32,410 nucleotides of DNA from an uncultured Alsobacter sp. (GCF_945952055.1 NZ_CAMFHB010000063.1:1-32410), one strand, 5' to 3'; positions 14,448-22,188 are shown, numbered from the stretch's first letter. Notes: generated from the letters alone by a model not told the origin. Translations and numbers: made by a program.

Positions 14448-16707
14448 GACGCTTCCCATCCGCGAAACGGCCCAGGGCTCGGCCCATGCCCGCCACGGTT
14501 CCAACATCGGCCAGCCCGTGACCCGCCGCGACGGCGAGCTCAAGGTCACGGGCGCCGCACGCTATGCTGCCGATCACCGTCCGCCGGGGCTCGCCTATGC
14601 CGCCATGGCCGTGAGCACGGTGGCGCGCGGACGCGTCGCCGGGCTGGACGTGGCGGCCGCCAAGGCCCATCCCGGCGTGATCGAGGTGATGACGCCGGCC
14701 AACCGGCCCGCGCTGGCGCAGGATCCGGACGCCAAGCACCATCCCTTCATGTTCCGCATGGATCTCCTGCAGAACGACCGGGTGCGCTACGCCAACCAGC
14801 CCATCGCGGTCGTCATCGCCGAGACGCTGGAGGCGGCGACGGAAGGGGCGGCGCTGCTGGCGCCCCGCTACGAGGCCGAGGCTCCGGCCGCGACGCTTGC
14901 GGACGGCGAGGTCTTCGTGCCCAGGGCCGTGGGGGTCGGCAGCCCGGCCGACCTGGCGGTCGGCGACGTGGAGGCGGGGATCGCCGGGGCCGTCCACCGT
15001 GTCATGGCGACCTACGACACGCCCGCGCAGTACCACAACGCGATGGAGCCGCACGCCATCGTCGCGGAGTGGACCGGAGACGGCCTGTCCATCGACACGC
15101 CCAGCCAGGGCCTGGCCATGGCCCGCGGCCGCATCGCCGGCCTGTTCGGCCTGAAGCCGGAGGCGGTCGCGATCCGCAGCCCGTTCCTCGGCGGCGGGTT
15201 CGGCTCCAAGGGCATGCTCTCCGGGCCGCAGGTGCTGGGCATCCTGGCGGCGCGCCTGGTGGGGCGGCCGGTGAAGCTGGTGCTCAGCCGGGCGCAGATG
15301 TACGGCCCCGTCGGGCACAGGGCGCCGACGCGCCAGACGCTGCGCCTTGGGGCGGACGGCGAGGGCCGGCTCACGGCCGTGCACCATCACACCCGCACGG
15401 CGAGCAGCCGCTTCGACGACTTCTTCGAGGCTGCGTCCGACGTGTCGCACACGGTCTATGCGAGCCCGGCCATCCGCACGTCCTACGACGCGGTGCGGCT
15501 CGACACCGGCACGCCGCTGTTCATGCGCGCGCCCGGCGAGGCGCCCGGCTCCATCGCCCTGGAGAGCGCCATCGACGAGATGGCGGCGGCCTGCGGCATG
15601 GATCCGCTGGCCTACCGCCTCCTCAACTACGCCGAGACCGAGCCGATGTCCGGGAAGCCGTTCTCCTCCAAGGCGCTGCGCGCCTGCTACGAGGAGGGGG
15701 CCCGCCGCTTCGGCTGGGAGGGCCGGCCGCTCGCGCCGCGGACGATGCGCGACGAGCAGGGACTGCTGGTGGGCTGGGGCGTCGGCACGGCGACCTTCCC
15801 GGCCCTGATGTTCGAGGCGCAGGCCCGCGCCGTCATTCGCCGCGACGGCCGCGGTATCGTCGAGACAGGGGCGCACGACATGGGGCAGGGGGCCTGGACG
15901 GCCTTCGCCCAGATCGCCGCCGACAGCCTCGGCCTCGACATCGACGCGGTGGACTTCCGCGCGGGTCATTCCGACCTGCCGGACGCCGGCATCGCGGGCG
16001 GCTCTGCCCACACGGCCACCGCCGGCATGGCGATCCACCATGCCGGGGCGGCGGTGATCGCCCGGCTGGCGGAACTCGCCATGGGCGACGAGCGCTCGCC
16101 TTTGTTCGGCGCGGGCAATGCCGGCGTCGTGGCCCGCGGCGGGCGGCTCCTGCGCCGCGACGATGAGACGCGCGGCGAGACGTTTTCGGCGATCCTGGAC
16201 CGTGCCGGGCTTGCCGAGGTCGAAGGCAAGGGATCGTCGAGCGACGGCGGGCCGGCGGCGGGCGACTATGCCAAGCACGCCCACGGCGCGGTGTTCGCCG
16301 AAGTGAAGGTGGATCCCGATCTCGGCCAGGTCCGCGCCACGCGCCTCGTCGGGGCCTTCGCCGCGGGCCGGATCGTCAACCCGCACCTCGTGCGCAGCCA
16401 GTATCTCGGCGGCATGATCTGGGGCGTGTCCTTCGCGCTCCACGAGAAGGCCGTCGTCGATCCGCGCACCGGGCGCGTGTTGAACGCCGATCTCGGCGAG
16501 TATCACGTGCCGGTCAATGCCGACGTCCCGTCGCTGGAGGCGATCCTGGTCGCTGAGGAGGACCCGCACGTCAACGCGCTGGGCATCAAGGGTGTCGGCG
16601 AGATCGGCGTCACGGGTTCCGCGGGCGCCGTCGCCAACGCGGTCTGGCACGCCACCGGCGTGCGCGTGCGCCAGTTTCCCATCCCGATCGAGGCGCTGAT
16701 CGTGTGA
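14440..16707 (+). CDS. Molybdenum hydroxylase catalytic subunit (aldehyde oxidase/xanthine dehydrogenase large subunit, PaoC-like)
   Basis: The 755-residue subunit binds molybdopterin cytosine dinucleotide. The ATG at 14440 overlaps the FAD gene by 8 bp. Visible motifs are VTGAARYAADH near residue 35, the molybdopterin loop FLGGGFGSK at 249-257, GAHDMGQGAWTAFAQIAADSLG, and KGVGEIGVTGSAGAVANAVW, in which Glu721 is the catalytic base of the family. The length matches PaoC/YagR (about 730) rather than a fused xanthine dehydrogenase. It would hydroxylate an aldehyde or N-heterocycle with water as the oxygen source; the 4Fe-4S FAD partner favours an aldehyde oxidoreductase, but the substrate is not readable from sequence. 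No XdhC/PaoD-type maturation gene lies in the window. Confidence 0.94.
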   Translation: MAETLPIRETAQGSAHARHGSNIGQPVTRRDGELKVTGAARYAADHRPPGLAYAAMAVSTVARGRVAGLDVAAAKAHPGVIEVMTPANRPALAQDPDAKHHPFMFRMDLLQNDRVRYANQPIAVVIAETLEAATEGAALLAPRYEAEAPAATLADGEVFVPRAVGVGSPADLAVGDVEAGIAGAVHRVMATYDTPAQYHNAMEPHAIVAEWTGDGLSIDTPSQGLAMARGRIAGLFGLKPEAVAIRSPFLGGGFGSKGMLSGPQVLGILAARLVGRPVKLVLSRAQMYGPVGHRAPTRQTLRLGADGEGRLTAVHHHTRTASSRFDDFFEAASDVSHTVYASPAIRTSYDAVRLDTGTPLFMRAPGEAPGSIALESAIDEMAAACGMDPLAYRLLNYAETEPMSGKPFSSKALRACYEEGARRFGWEGRPLAPRTMRDEQGLLVGWGVGTATFPALMFEAQARAVIRRDGRGIVETGAHDMGQGAWTAFAQIAADSLGLDIDAVDFRAGHSDLPDAGIAGGSAHTATAGMAIHHAGAAVIARLAELAMGDERSPLFGAGNAGVVARGGRLLRRDDETRGETFSAILDRAGLAEVEGKGSSSDGGPAAGDYAKHAHGAVFAEVKVDPDLGQVRATRLVGAFAAGRIVNPHLVRSQYLGGMIWGVSFALHEKAVVDPRTGRVLNADLGEYHVPVNADVPSLEAILVAEEDPHVNALGIKGVGEIGVTGSAGAVANAVWHATGVRVRQFPIPIEALIV

Positions 16708-16776
16708 GGGGGACGGCTATACCCTCCACCCGTGACGCACCTCGGCTCATTCTCAGGTTCGCGACGACCTCTCGGC

Positions 16777-16807
16777 CGTCCTGCCCGGGCCAGGCCCGGC
16801 CAAGACG
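16777..16807. repeat. Half copy of the palindromic intergenic element (copy D)
   Basis: Thirty-one bases, CGTCCTGCCCGGGC to GGCCAAGACG, match one half-unit of the elements at 4809, 6707 and 9611, including the GCCCGGGC..GCCCGGCC core hairpin. The inner CCACGACTT arm and the second half-unit are absent. It lies between the convergent molybdenum hydroxylase and GlsB/YeaQ-type genes. Confidence 0.75.
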
Positions 16808-16864
16808 GCTGAGGGGTTGCCGCAAACTGGAAGCCACCTGCGGGCCCCCGTCGCAAGCCCGCCC

Positions 16865-17110
16865 TCAGGCGCGCTTCACCAGCCCGATGATGAACAGCAG
16901 GATGCAGGCGCCGATCGCGGCGTTGATGATGTCGCCGATGACGCCGCCGCCGATGAACAGGCCCAGGCGCGGCAGGATGGCGCCGGCCAGAGCCGCGCCG
17001 ACGATGCCCACGACGATGTTGCCGAGCAGGCCGAAGCCCGCGCCCTTCATGATCAGGCCCGCAAGCCAACCGCCGACGGCTCCGATGAAGAGCCAGATGA
17101 TGACGCCCAT
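16865..17110 (-). CDS. GlsB/YeaQ/YmgE family small membrane protein
   Basis: This 81-residue protein starts MGVIIWLFIGAVGGWLAGLIMKG and is almost wholly hydrophobic, with three membrane helices and the Gly-rich NIVVGIVGAALAGAIL segment typical of the transglycosylase-associated (PF04226) family. Members are inner-membrane proteins often induced by envelope, acid or osmotic stress, and their biochemical role is unknown. The ATG at 17110 has GGAGG about eight bases upstream. It ends convergently with the molybdenum hydroxylase operon, and slyX lies 85 bp upstream on the same strand. Confidence 0.92.
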   Translation of the reverse strand: MGVIIWLFIGAVGGWLAGLIMKGAGFGLLGNIVVGIVGAALAGAILPRLGLFIGGGVIGDIINAAIGACILLFIIGLVKRA

Positions 17111-17195
17111 TTCCACAACCTCCGCGGGAGAACCGGAGCGGCCATGGTGAAGCCGAGTTAACGGTTTCGGCAAGTTGAATTCTGGAATGGCAATA

Positions 17196-17420
17196 TCAGT
17201 AATGCGGCGGGGGCGGCTCGTCCTGGACGTCGTGCCCCTGCGACTCGCGCATCTCCCTGAGCCGCTCCTCGAGCTCGGCCACCTTGCGCAGCGCATGGTC
17301 GAGCTTCGTCCACTGCTGGACGACCATCTCGTTCAACTCCTCGATCGCCTGGTCCTGGTAGGCGCAGCGGACCTCGAGCGTCTCCAGGCGGGCGGCGAGG
17401 GCTTGCAGGTCGTCTGTCAT
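17196..17420 (-). CDS. slyX: SlyX family protein
   Basis: This 74-residue protein has one long coiled coil: LQALAARLETLEVRCAYQDQ, then AIEELNEMVVQQWTKLDHAL, with clear heptads to about residue 60. It ends in the short Pro-rich tail PPPPHY that closes many SlyX proteins. The length and the R-x-AYQ-x-AIEELN motif match the family. SlyX is widespread in proteobacteria and its role is not established, despite its name coming from proximity to slyD in E. coli. It is divergent from the LysE-type exporter, with 89 bp between the starts. Confidence 0.92.
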   Translation of the reverse strand: MTDDLQALAARLETLEVRCAYQDQAIEELNEMVVQQWTKLDHALRKVAELEERLREMRESQGHDVQDEPPPPHY

Positions 17421-17509
17421 CGAATGATCCGGTCGGTGGGTGTTGCCGGTTGCGCCGGCCGCCGCGGAAGCAGAGGATCGCCCCAGCCAGCAGCCGCTCG
17501 GGACTTAGC

Positions 17510-18142
17510 ATGCCGACCGCCAGCAATCTCCTCGCCTTCGCCGTCGTGGCGCTGGGCATGGTGCTCACGCCGGGGCCGAACATGCTCTACCTCGTCTCAC
17601 GCTCGGTGTGCCAGGGCAGGGCGGCCGGCTTCGTGTCGCTGGCGGGCGTGGCCGCGGGCTTCCTCGTCTACATGCTGTGTGCCGCGCTTGGCATCACCGC
17701 GCTCGTCATGGCCGTGCCCTTCGCCTACGACGCGTTGCGCCTCGCGGGCGCCGTCTATCTCCTCTGGCTGGCTTGGCAGGCGGTGCGCCCCGGTGGGCGC
17801 TCGGTCTTCCACGTGCGCGAGCTGCCGGCCGACTCGCCCCGGAGGCTCTTCGCGATGGGGCTCGTCACCAACCTGCTGAACCCGAAGATCGCGGTGATGT
17901 ACCTCTCGCTGCTGCCGCAGTTCGTGACGCCCGAGACCGGCAACGTGCTCGCCCAGTCGATTGCGCTGGGCCTCGTCCAGATCGCGATCAGCCTGTCGGT
18001 GAACGCCTGCATCGTGCTGGCGGCCGGCACGATGGCCCTGTTCCTCGCAAGGCGGCCCGGCTGGCTGCTCGTGCAGCGCTGGATCATGGGCACGGTGCTC
18101 GCGGCGCTCGCCGTGCGCATCGCCACGGAAGCCAGGCGGTGA
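17510..18142 (+). CDS. LysE/RhtB family amino acid exporter
   Basis: The 210-residue inner-membrane protein starts MPTASNLLAFAVVALGMVLTPGPNMLYLVSR; the TPGPNM motif at the end of helix 1 is diagnostic for LysE/RhtB translocators. Six hydrophobic segments follow, with GLVTNLLNPKIAVMYLSLLPQF in the middle, another family motif. Such proteins export amino acids or their analogues by exchange with protons. The ATG at 17510 gives the standard length. The racemase-like gene starts 10 bp after the stop behind a strong GAGGAGG, so the pair is an operon; the exported compound may therefore be an amino acid or derivative handled by that protein. Confidence 0.92.
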   Translation: MPTASNLLAFAVVALGMVLTPGPNMLYLVSRSVCQGRAAGFVSLAGVAAGFLVYMLCAALGITALVMAVPFAYDALRLAGAVYLLWLAWQAVRPGGRSVFHVRELPADSPRRLFAMGLVTNLLNPKIAVMYLSLLPQFVTPETGNVLAQSIALGLVQIAISLSVNACIVLAAGTMALFLARRPGWLLVQRWIMGTVLAALAVRIATEARR

Positions 18143-18152
18143 GGAGGACGCG

Positions 18153-18833
18153 ATGCATATAGGTCTCATCGGCGGCATCGGGGTCGCGGCGACAGTCGTC
18201 TACTACCAGCGGCTCACGGCGGCGGTGGCCCGGCGCGGGGCAGGGCGGCTGGACCTGACCATCGCCCATGGCGACATCCAGGAGCTCATCCGCAACAACC
18301 TCGCCGACCGCCGCCAGGAGCAGGCGGAGGCGTTCCTGCCCCTGGTCCGCCGGCTCGCCGATGCGGGTTGCGACGCGGTGGCGCTGACCTCGCTGGGCGC
18401 GCACTTCTGCTTCGACGAACTCGCCGCGCTGTCGCCGGTCCCGCTCGTGTCGGGCGTGACGCCCCTCGACGACCATTTCGCCGCCGAAGGCATCGGCAGC
18501 GTCGGTCTTCTCGGGACCCGCGTGATCATGCGCACGCGGCTCTACGGCCAGCTGCGGAAAACCCGTGCCCTGGCGCTCGATGGCGAGATCGACACGATCG
18601 GCCAGACCTACCAGGAGGTCGCCGTCGCCGGCACCTGCACCGCGGCCCAGCGCGCGCTCCTTCTCGACGCGGGCCGCCGGATGATGGCGGAGGGAGCCCA
18701 GGCCATCGTGCTCGCCGGCACCGACCTGAACCTCGCCTTCGATGGGGCGGAGCCGGGCTACCCGGTCATCGACGCGCTGGACGTGCACGTGGCGTTGCTG
18801 GCGGAGATGGCGGCGGGGCGATCGACGCCCTGA
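18153..18833 (+). CDS. Aspartate/glutamate racemase superfamily protein lacking both catalytic cysteines
   Basis: The 226-residue protein has the two-lobed Asp/Glu racemase fold: MHIGLIGGIGVAATVVYYQRL at the N-terminus, a DIQELIRNNLADRR segment and PLVSGVTPL before the second lobe. The family uses two cysteines, in CNT-A-H and G-CTE. Here the first region reads ALTSLGAHF, with Ser where the Cys should be, and the second reads VLAGTDLNLAF, with Gly. A Cys two residues after the first motif's His is not at the catalytic position. Racemisation by the usual two-base thiol mechanism is therefore unlikely. It may be a binding protein, hydrolase or isomerase of related fold. It follows the LysE exporter gene with a strong GAGGAGG site. 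Confidence 0.87.
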   Translation: MHIGLIGGIGVAATVVYYQRLTAAVARRGAGRLDLTIAHGDIQELIRNNLADRRQEQAEAFLPLVRRLADAGCDAVALTSLGAHFCFDELAALSPVPLVSGVTPLDDHFAAEGIGSVGLLGTRVIMRTRLYGQLRKTRALALDGEIDTIGQTYQEVAVAGTCTAAQRALLLDAGRRMMAEGAQAIVLAGTDLNLAFDGAEPGYPVIDALDVHVALLAEMAAGRSTP

Positions 18834-18857
18834 CGGGTGAGCGGACGGAGGAAGCGG

Positions 18858-18889
18858 GTTACCCCACAAAAAGTGCGTTGTGGGGTAAC
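18858..18889. repeat. Palindrome 1 of a tandem pair (12-8-12)
   Basis: GTTACCCCACAA at 18858-18869 is inverted perfectly at 18878-18889 (TTGTGGGGTAAC) around an 8-nt spacer, AAAGTGCG. It lies 24 bp after the racemase-like stop and 13 bp before a second palindrome with the same arms and spacer length. No T-tract follows, so a terminator is a poor explanation. Confidence 0.9.
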
Positions 18890-18897
18890 GAACCCTT

Positions 18898-18939
18898 GTC
18901 GAGTTACCCCACAAATGATAGTTTGTGGGGTAACTCGAC
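18898..18939. repeat. Palindrome 2 of a tandem pair, overlapping the nucleotidyltransferase leader
   Basis: The same 12-bp arms occur at 18903-18914 and 18923-18934, again 8 nt apart. Here the match extends inward and outward to perfect 18-bp arms (GTCGAGTTACCCCACAAA, 18898-18915, and its inverse, 18922-18939) around TGATAG. The right arm ends at the GAGG ribosome site (18940-18943) of the next gene, so folding of the message or binding of a protein here would hide or flank the translation start. Confidence 0.92.
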
Positions 18940-18948
18940 GAGGCCGCC

Positions 18949-19998
18949 ATGTCCGCGATGCTCTCCCTGCAGTTCCAGACGATGTATGCCCAACTGGTCG
19001 ACATTGCCCATTTGGGTCGGCTGCAGTCGGATTTTGCCTCTACCGGAAACTTCGTCTCGCGAACGATCAAGGGCCGCCGCTACTGGTATTTCAGGACACC
19101 GATGGAGGGGGGGAACCGGCGCGACCGGTACGTCGGACCCGACAGCCCCGAACTGGAGGAGCGGATCCGAAGGCACGGCGAGCAAAAGGAGAGCCGCCGG
19201 GAACGGCGTACACTCGTGACGGGACTGCAGCGGGCCGGTCTCAAGGGGCCCGATGCGCGCACCGGCGCCATTCTCGAAGCTCTAGAGGCTGCGGGCATCT
19301 TCAGGATGCGGGCGGTCGTCGTCGGCACGGTCGCCTACCAGGCTTATGCGGGGCTTCTCGGCGCGAAGCTGCAGGACCGCAACTTCATGACCCAGGACCT
19401 CGACGTCGCGCAGTTCGATGCGATCTCGATCGCGGTCGGGGACGCCGTGGCCACGCCTTTCCTTGACATCCTGAGGCAGGTCGATCCTTCAGCCGACGCG
19501 ATTGCCGAGACCTTCGAGCCGACCAAGGCCTGGCGATATCGCCTGGGCACCTACCAGGTCGAGATCCTGACCCCCAAGCGCGGCCCTGACGGGGATGCGC
19601 TCGTTCACCTTCCCGCCCTGAAGACCGATGCGAGACCCCTGCGGCATCTGGACTTCCTGATCTACCGGGAGATCCCGGCCGTGATCCTCCATGGGCTGGG
19701 GATCGCGGTCAATGTGCCGGCCCCCGAACGCTATTGCCTGCACAAGCTGATCGTCAGCCAGCGGCGACAGGCCACCGATGCCGTCTCCTACGCGAAATCG
19801 AGAAAGGATCTCGCGCAGGCGCAAGAGCTCATGGCCGCACTGATCCAGCAGAAGCCCCACGAGTTGCGTGACGCGTGGGACGAATTGCAGGACCGTGGGC
19901 CGAAGTGGCGCGAGCGTGTAGCGAAGGGCCTGGCGATGATCGACCCCGGCGTTCGCTCCGCCTTCGAGGGATTGGTCGGCCCGTCCGGGCCGACCTGA
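18949..19998 (+). CDS. GSU2403-type nucleotidyltransferase-fold protein (NTP_transf_8)
   Basis: The 349-residue protein resembles the GSU2403 nucleotidyltransferase-fold family. Residues 1-115 are a helical region with the motif GRRYWYFRTP. The catalytic domain begins RAVVVGTVAYQAYAGLLGA (121-139), with GT-AY in place of the classic GS loop, and the DLD metal site follows at 150-152 (TQDLDVAQFD). A later GIAVNVPAPERYCLHKLIVSQ segment is also typical. GAGG five bases upstream supports the ATG at 18949. The polymerase-beta fold transfers a nucleotide to RNA, protein or small molecules; the target of this family is unknown. No partner gene is adjacent, and two large palindromes precede it. GC is visibly lower than in neighbours, hinting at transfer. 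Confidence 0.82.
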   Translation: MSAMLSLQFQTMYAQLVDIAHLGRLQSDFASTGNFVSRTIKGRRYWYFRTPMEGGNRRDRYVGPDSPELEERIRRHGEQKESRRERRTLVTGLQRAGLKGPDARTGAILEALEAAGIFRMRAVVVGTVAYQAYAGLLGAKLQDRNFMTQDLDVAQFDAISIAVGDAVATPFLDILRQVDPSADAIAETFEPTKAWRYRLGTYQVEILTPKRGPDGDALVHLPALKTDARPLRHLDFLIYREIPAVILHGLGIAVNVPAPERYCLHKLIVSQRRQATDAVSYAKSRKDLAQAQELMAALIQQKPHELRDAWDELQDRGPKWRERVAKGLAMIDPGVRSAFEGLVGPSGPT

Positions 19999-20072
19999 TC
20001 GAGCGCGCGTCCACTCTTGCCTTTCCGCTGCGCCGAGCCACGTCCGGCGTGTCGTGCAAAGGAGGACACCCC

Positions 20073-20567
20073 ATGACACCGCAGCCCGATCCCGTCGCGC
20101 CCGGCCAGGAAAGCGTCTGGCGCTATCCCCGCCCGGCCATCGCCGAGCCAACCTCGGCCCACATCGTCATCGAGCACGCGGGCCTCGTCATCGCCGACAC
20201 GCGATCGGCCATCCGCACGCTCGAGACGAGCCACCCGCCGAGCTACTACATTCCGCCGTCCGACATCCGCCCCGGCGTCCTGCGGCAAGCCACCGGCAGC
20301 TCCGTCTGCGAATGGAAGGGCAGGGCGGCCTACTGGGACGTCGTGGTCGGCGACACCGTTCTGGCCCGCGTCGGCTGGAGCTACCCGGACCCGACACCAC
20401 CCTTCGCTCTGCTGCGCGACCACGTCGCCTTCTACGCCCGCCCCTTCGACTGCTGCACGGTCGACGGCGAGACAGTCGTGCCGCAGGAAGGCGACTTCTA
20501 TGGCGGCTGGATCACGAGCAAGGTCGCCGGCCCGTTCAAGGGCGCGCCGGGCAGTTGGGGGTGGTGA
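20073..20567 (+). CDS. DUF427 domain-containing protein
   Basis: This 164-residue protein has one DUF427 domain (PF04248). HIVIEHAGLVIADTRSAIRTLE is the first hairpin and PPSYYIPPSDIR follows; CEWKGRAAYWDV and HVAFYARPFDCCTVDGE complete the fold. AAAGGAGG at 20058-20065 gives a near-perfect ribosome site seven bases before the ATG at 20073. DUF427 is a small beta-rich fold common in actinobacteria and alphaproteobacteria with no assigned function. The gene lies 74 bp after the nucleotidyltransferase and ends convergently with the D-aminopeptidase gene. Confidence 0.92.
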   Translation: MTPQPDPVAPGQESVWRYPRPAIAEPTSAHIVIEHAGLVIADTRSAIRTLETSHPPSYYIPPSDIRPGVLRQATGSSVCEWKGRAAYWDVVVGDTVLARVGWSYPDPTPPFALLRDHVAFYARPFDCCTVDGETVVPQEGDFYGGWITSKVAGPFKGAPGSWGW

Positions 20568-20625
20568 GAGGGGGCTGGGGGGGAGCAGCGCTGACGGCAG
20601 GATCCCGGCCGTCTCCTCGTGCCCC

Positions 20626-22188
20626 TCAGCGACGCTCGAACACGACCGTTCTCGCCAGGAGGCAGCCGACGGAGAGGGAACGCACCGCCCCTCCCGGATC
20701 GCGTCGGACCTGGACCGTCCACTCGCCCGGCGCCGGCGCGTCCAGCGAGCGATGGCAAGCCAGGCGCCAGACATCACCTGCTGCTGGCGTGAGCGGCATG
20801 AGCGGTCCGTCTCCCAGCGGTCCCGAGAAGCCGGCAAACCAGCTTCCGCCGGCATCCACGACCTCCATGTCCGCTTCGAGTTCGGGCGAGTGGTAGGTGC
20901 CGGCGACGTCCGTGGCTGCGGGGCCGGACAGGCGGGCGGCGCGCGATCGGATCGCGTCGGCAGCCCGGGTGATGGCGAGCATGGTGCCGTCGGGAGCCAG
21001 AGCCATGTCCGAGCCGCGCGCGACGCCGTCGTGTCCGATGGCCAAGCTGTCGGCCACACCGCCGTAGACGGTCCGCAGCGCTCCCGAGGACTCACGCACG
21101 ACCTCGAGCAGCAGGCCGGTGTCCTGGTCGAGCCAATGTCCTTCGAAAAAGCTTGTACTGCCGGGCACCGGCGTGGTCGTCGGCTCGGCTTCTCCCAGTG
21201 CCGACGCGAGAACGCGCATCGCGGCGCCCTTGCTGTCGCTTTCGTGATTGAATGCGACAGCAACCGACAATCGTTCCGAAGCAACGTGCAGACGTTGCAA
21301 CCGCCACCCGCGGATCGCACCGCCGTGGCGTGTCATCGCGCGGCCCCAGACCGTCTTGCGGGAGAGACCCAGACCATAGGAGGCCGGTGAGCCGTCCCTG
21401 TAGGTCACCGGGGCGGACAGCCTGCCGTAGACACCGTCGGGGTCATCGCGCGTGCGGTCGATGAACTGCTCCCAGGCGATCATGTCGTCGAGCGAGGCAT
21501 GGAGGCCCGCATCACCGCACCAGTGGATGCGATTGACGCCCGGCCTCCATCCGGTTGCCATCGTTCCTTCATATCCCATGGCTCCGCCGGGAACCGCACC
21601 GGTATCGGCCTGGAACACGGCGGTGTTCATGGCGGCGGGGCCGGCGATCCGGTCGATGAGGAGCTCGCCGAAGTCGCGGCCCGAACGTTCGGCGATGGCG
21701 GCCGCCAGCATCCGGAAATTGCCGTTCGAATACGAGTAGGCCGTTCCCGGCCTGAAATGCAGGCTGCTGGTGAGCCTGACCAGGGCGTTGGCGTCCGCGA
21801 GCGTGAAGACGCCCTCCGGCATCGCGCCAGCCAGCACTGTGAGCGCCCAGTAGTCGCGCAGCCCCGACTGGTTATTGGCCAGATCGAGAGTGCTCGGCCT
21901 CTCGCCCTCGAGCCGAGGGAGGGAAGCGGCGATCACGCCATCGAGAATCGACGGGTCCGGTGCGACGGACAGAAGCGTCGCGCACGTGAACTGCTTGGTG
22001 ATGGAGCAGATCGGCGCCAGCGTGGCGGGCGTATAGGGGATCCGTCGTTCGAGATCCGCGAAGCCCCATGCGTGGCGGACGACGGCCACACCATCCTTGA
22101 CGACGCAGACGGCCCCGCCTGGACCCGGATAGCGGCGGGGCAGGTCCTCGATGACATCGTCCAGGGATTGCGACACAGGAACGCGCAT
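20626..22188 (-). CDS. dap: D-aminopeptidase, serine peptidase family S12
   Basis: The 520-residue protein closely resembles D-aminopeptidase (DAP, EC 3.4.11.19) of Ochrobactrum anthropi, including its length. The penicillin-binding-type catalytic residues are Ser62-x-x-Lys65 (CSITKQFTC), Tyr153-Ser-Asn155 (YSYSNGN) and His288-Gly-Gly. After the catalytic domain (to about 330) come two lipocalin-like beta domains, the last with YHSPELEADMEV and MDAPAPGEW-like sequence that matches DAP (here LDAPAPGEW). It releases N-terminal D-residues, mainly D-Ala, from short peptides and amides. No signal peptide is seen at the ATG at 22188, in line with cytoplasmic DAP. A role in recycling D-Ala-containing wall peptides is inferred. 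It is divergent from the toxin-antitoxin pair. Confidence 0.93.
   Translation of the reverse strand: MRVPVSQSLDDVIEDLPRRYPGPGGAVCVVKDGVAVVRHAWGFADLERRIPYTPATLAPICSITKQFTCATLLSVAPDPSILDGVIAASLPRLEGERPSTLDLANNQSGLRDYWALTVLAGAMPEGVFTLADANALVRLTSSLHFRPGTAYSYSNGNFRMLAAAIAERSGRDFGELLIDRIAGPAAMNTAVFQADTGAVPGGAMGYEGTMATGWRPGVNRIHWCGDAGLHASLDDMIAWEQFIDRTRDDPDGVYGRLSAPVTYRDGSPASYGLGLSRKTVWGRAMTRHGGAIRGWRLQRLHVASERLSVAVAFNHESDSKGAAMRVLASALGEAEPTTTPVPGSTSFFEGHWLDQDTGLLLEVVRESSGALRTVYGGVADSLAIGHDGVARGSDMALAPDGTMLAITRAADAIRSRAARLSGPAATDVAGTYHSPELEADMEVVDAGGSWFAGFSGPLGDGPLMPLTPAAGDVWRLACHRSLDAPAPGEWTVQVRRDPGGAVRSLSVGCLLARTVVFERR

Noticed and set aside
18858-18889. Terminator for the exporter-racemase operon
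   Set aside because: The stem has no T-tract on either side, and its arms recur exactly in the next palindrome, which points to a sequence-specific site.
18858-18939. CRISPR-like mini-array
   Set aside because: The repeats are inverted pairs with 8-nt gaps, not direct repeats with 30-40 nt spacers, and no cas gene is nearby.
20593-20613. Terminator hairpin between the convergent DUF427 and dap genes (GACGGC..GCCGTC)
   Set aside because: Only six base pairs with a 9-nt loop and no T-tract; too weak to call.
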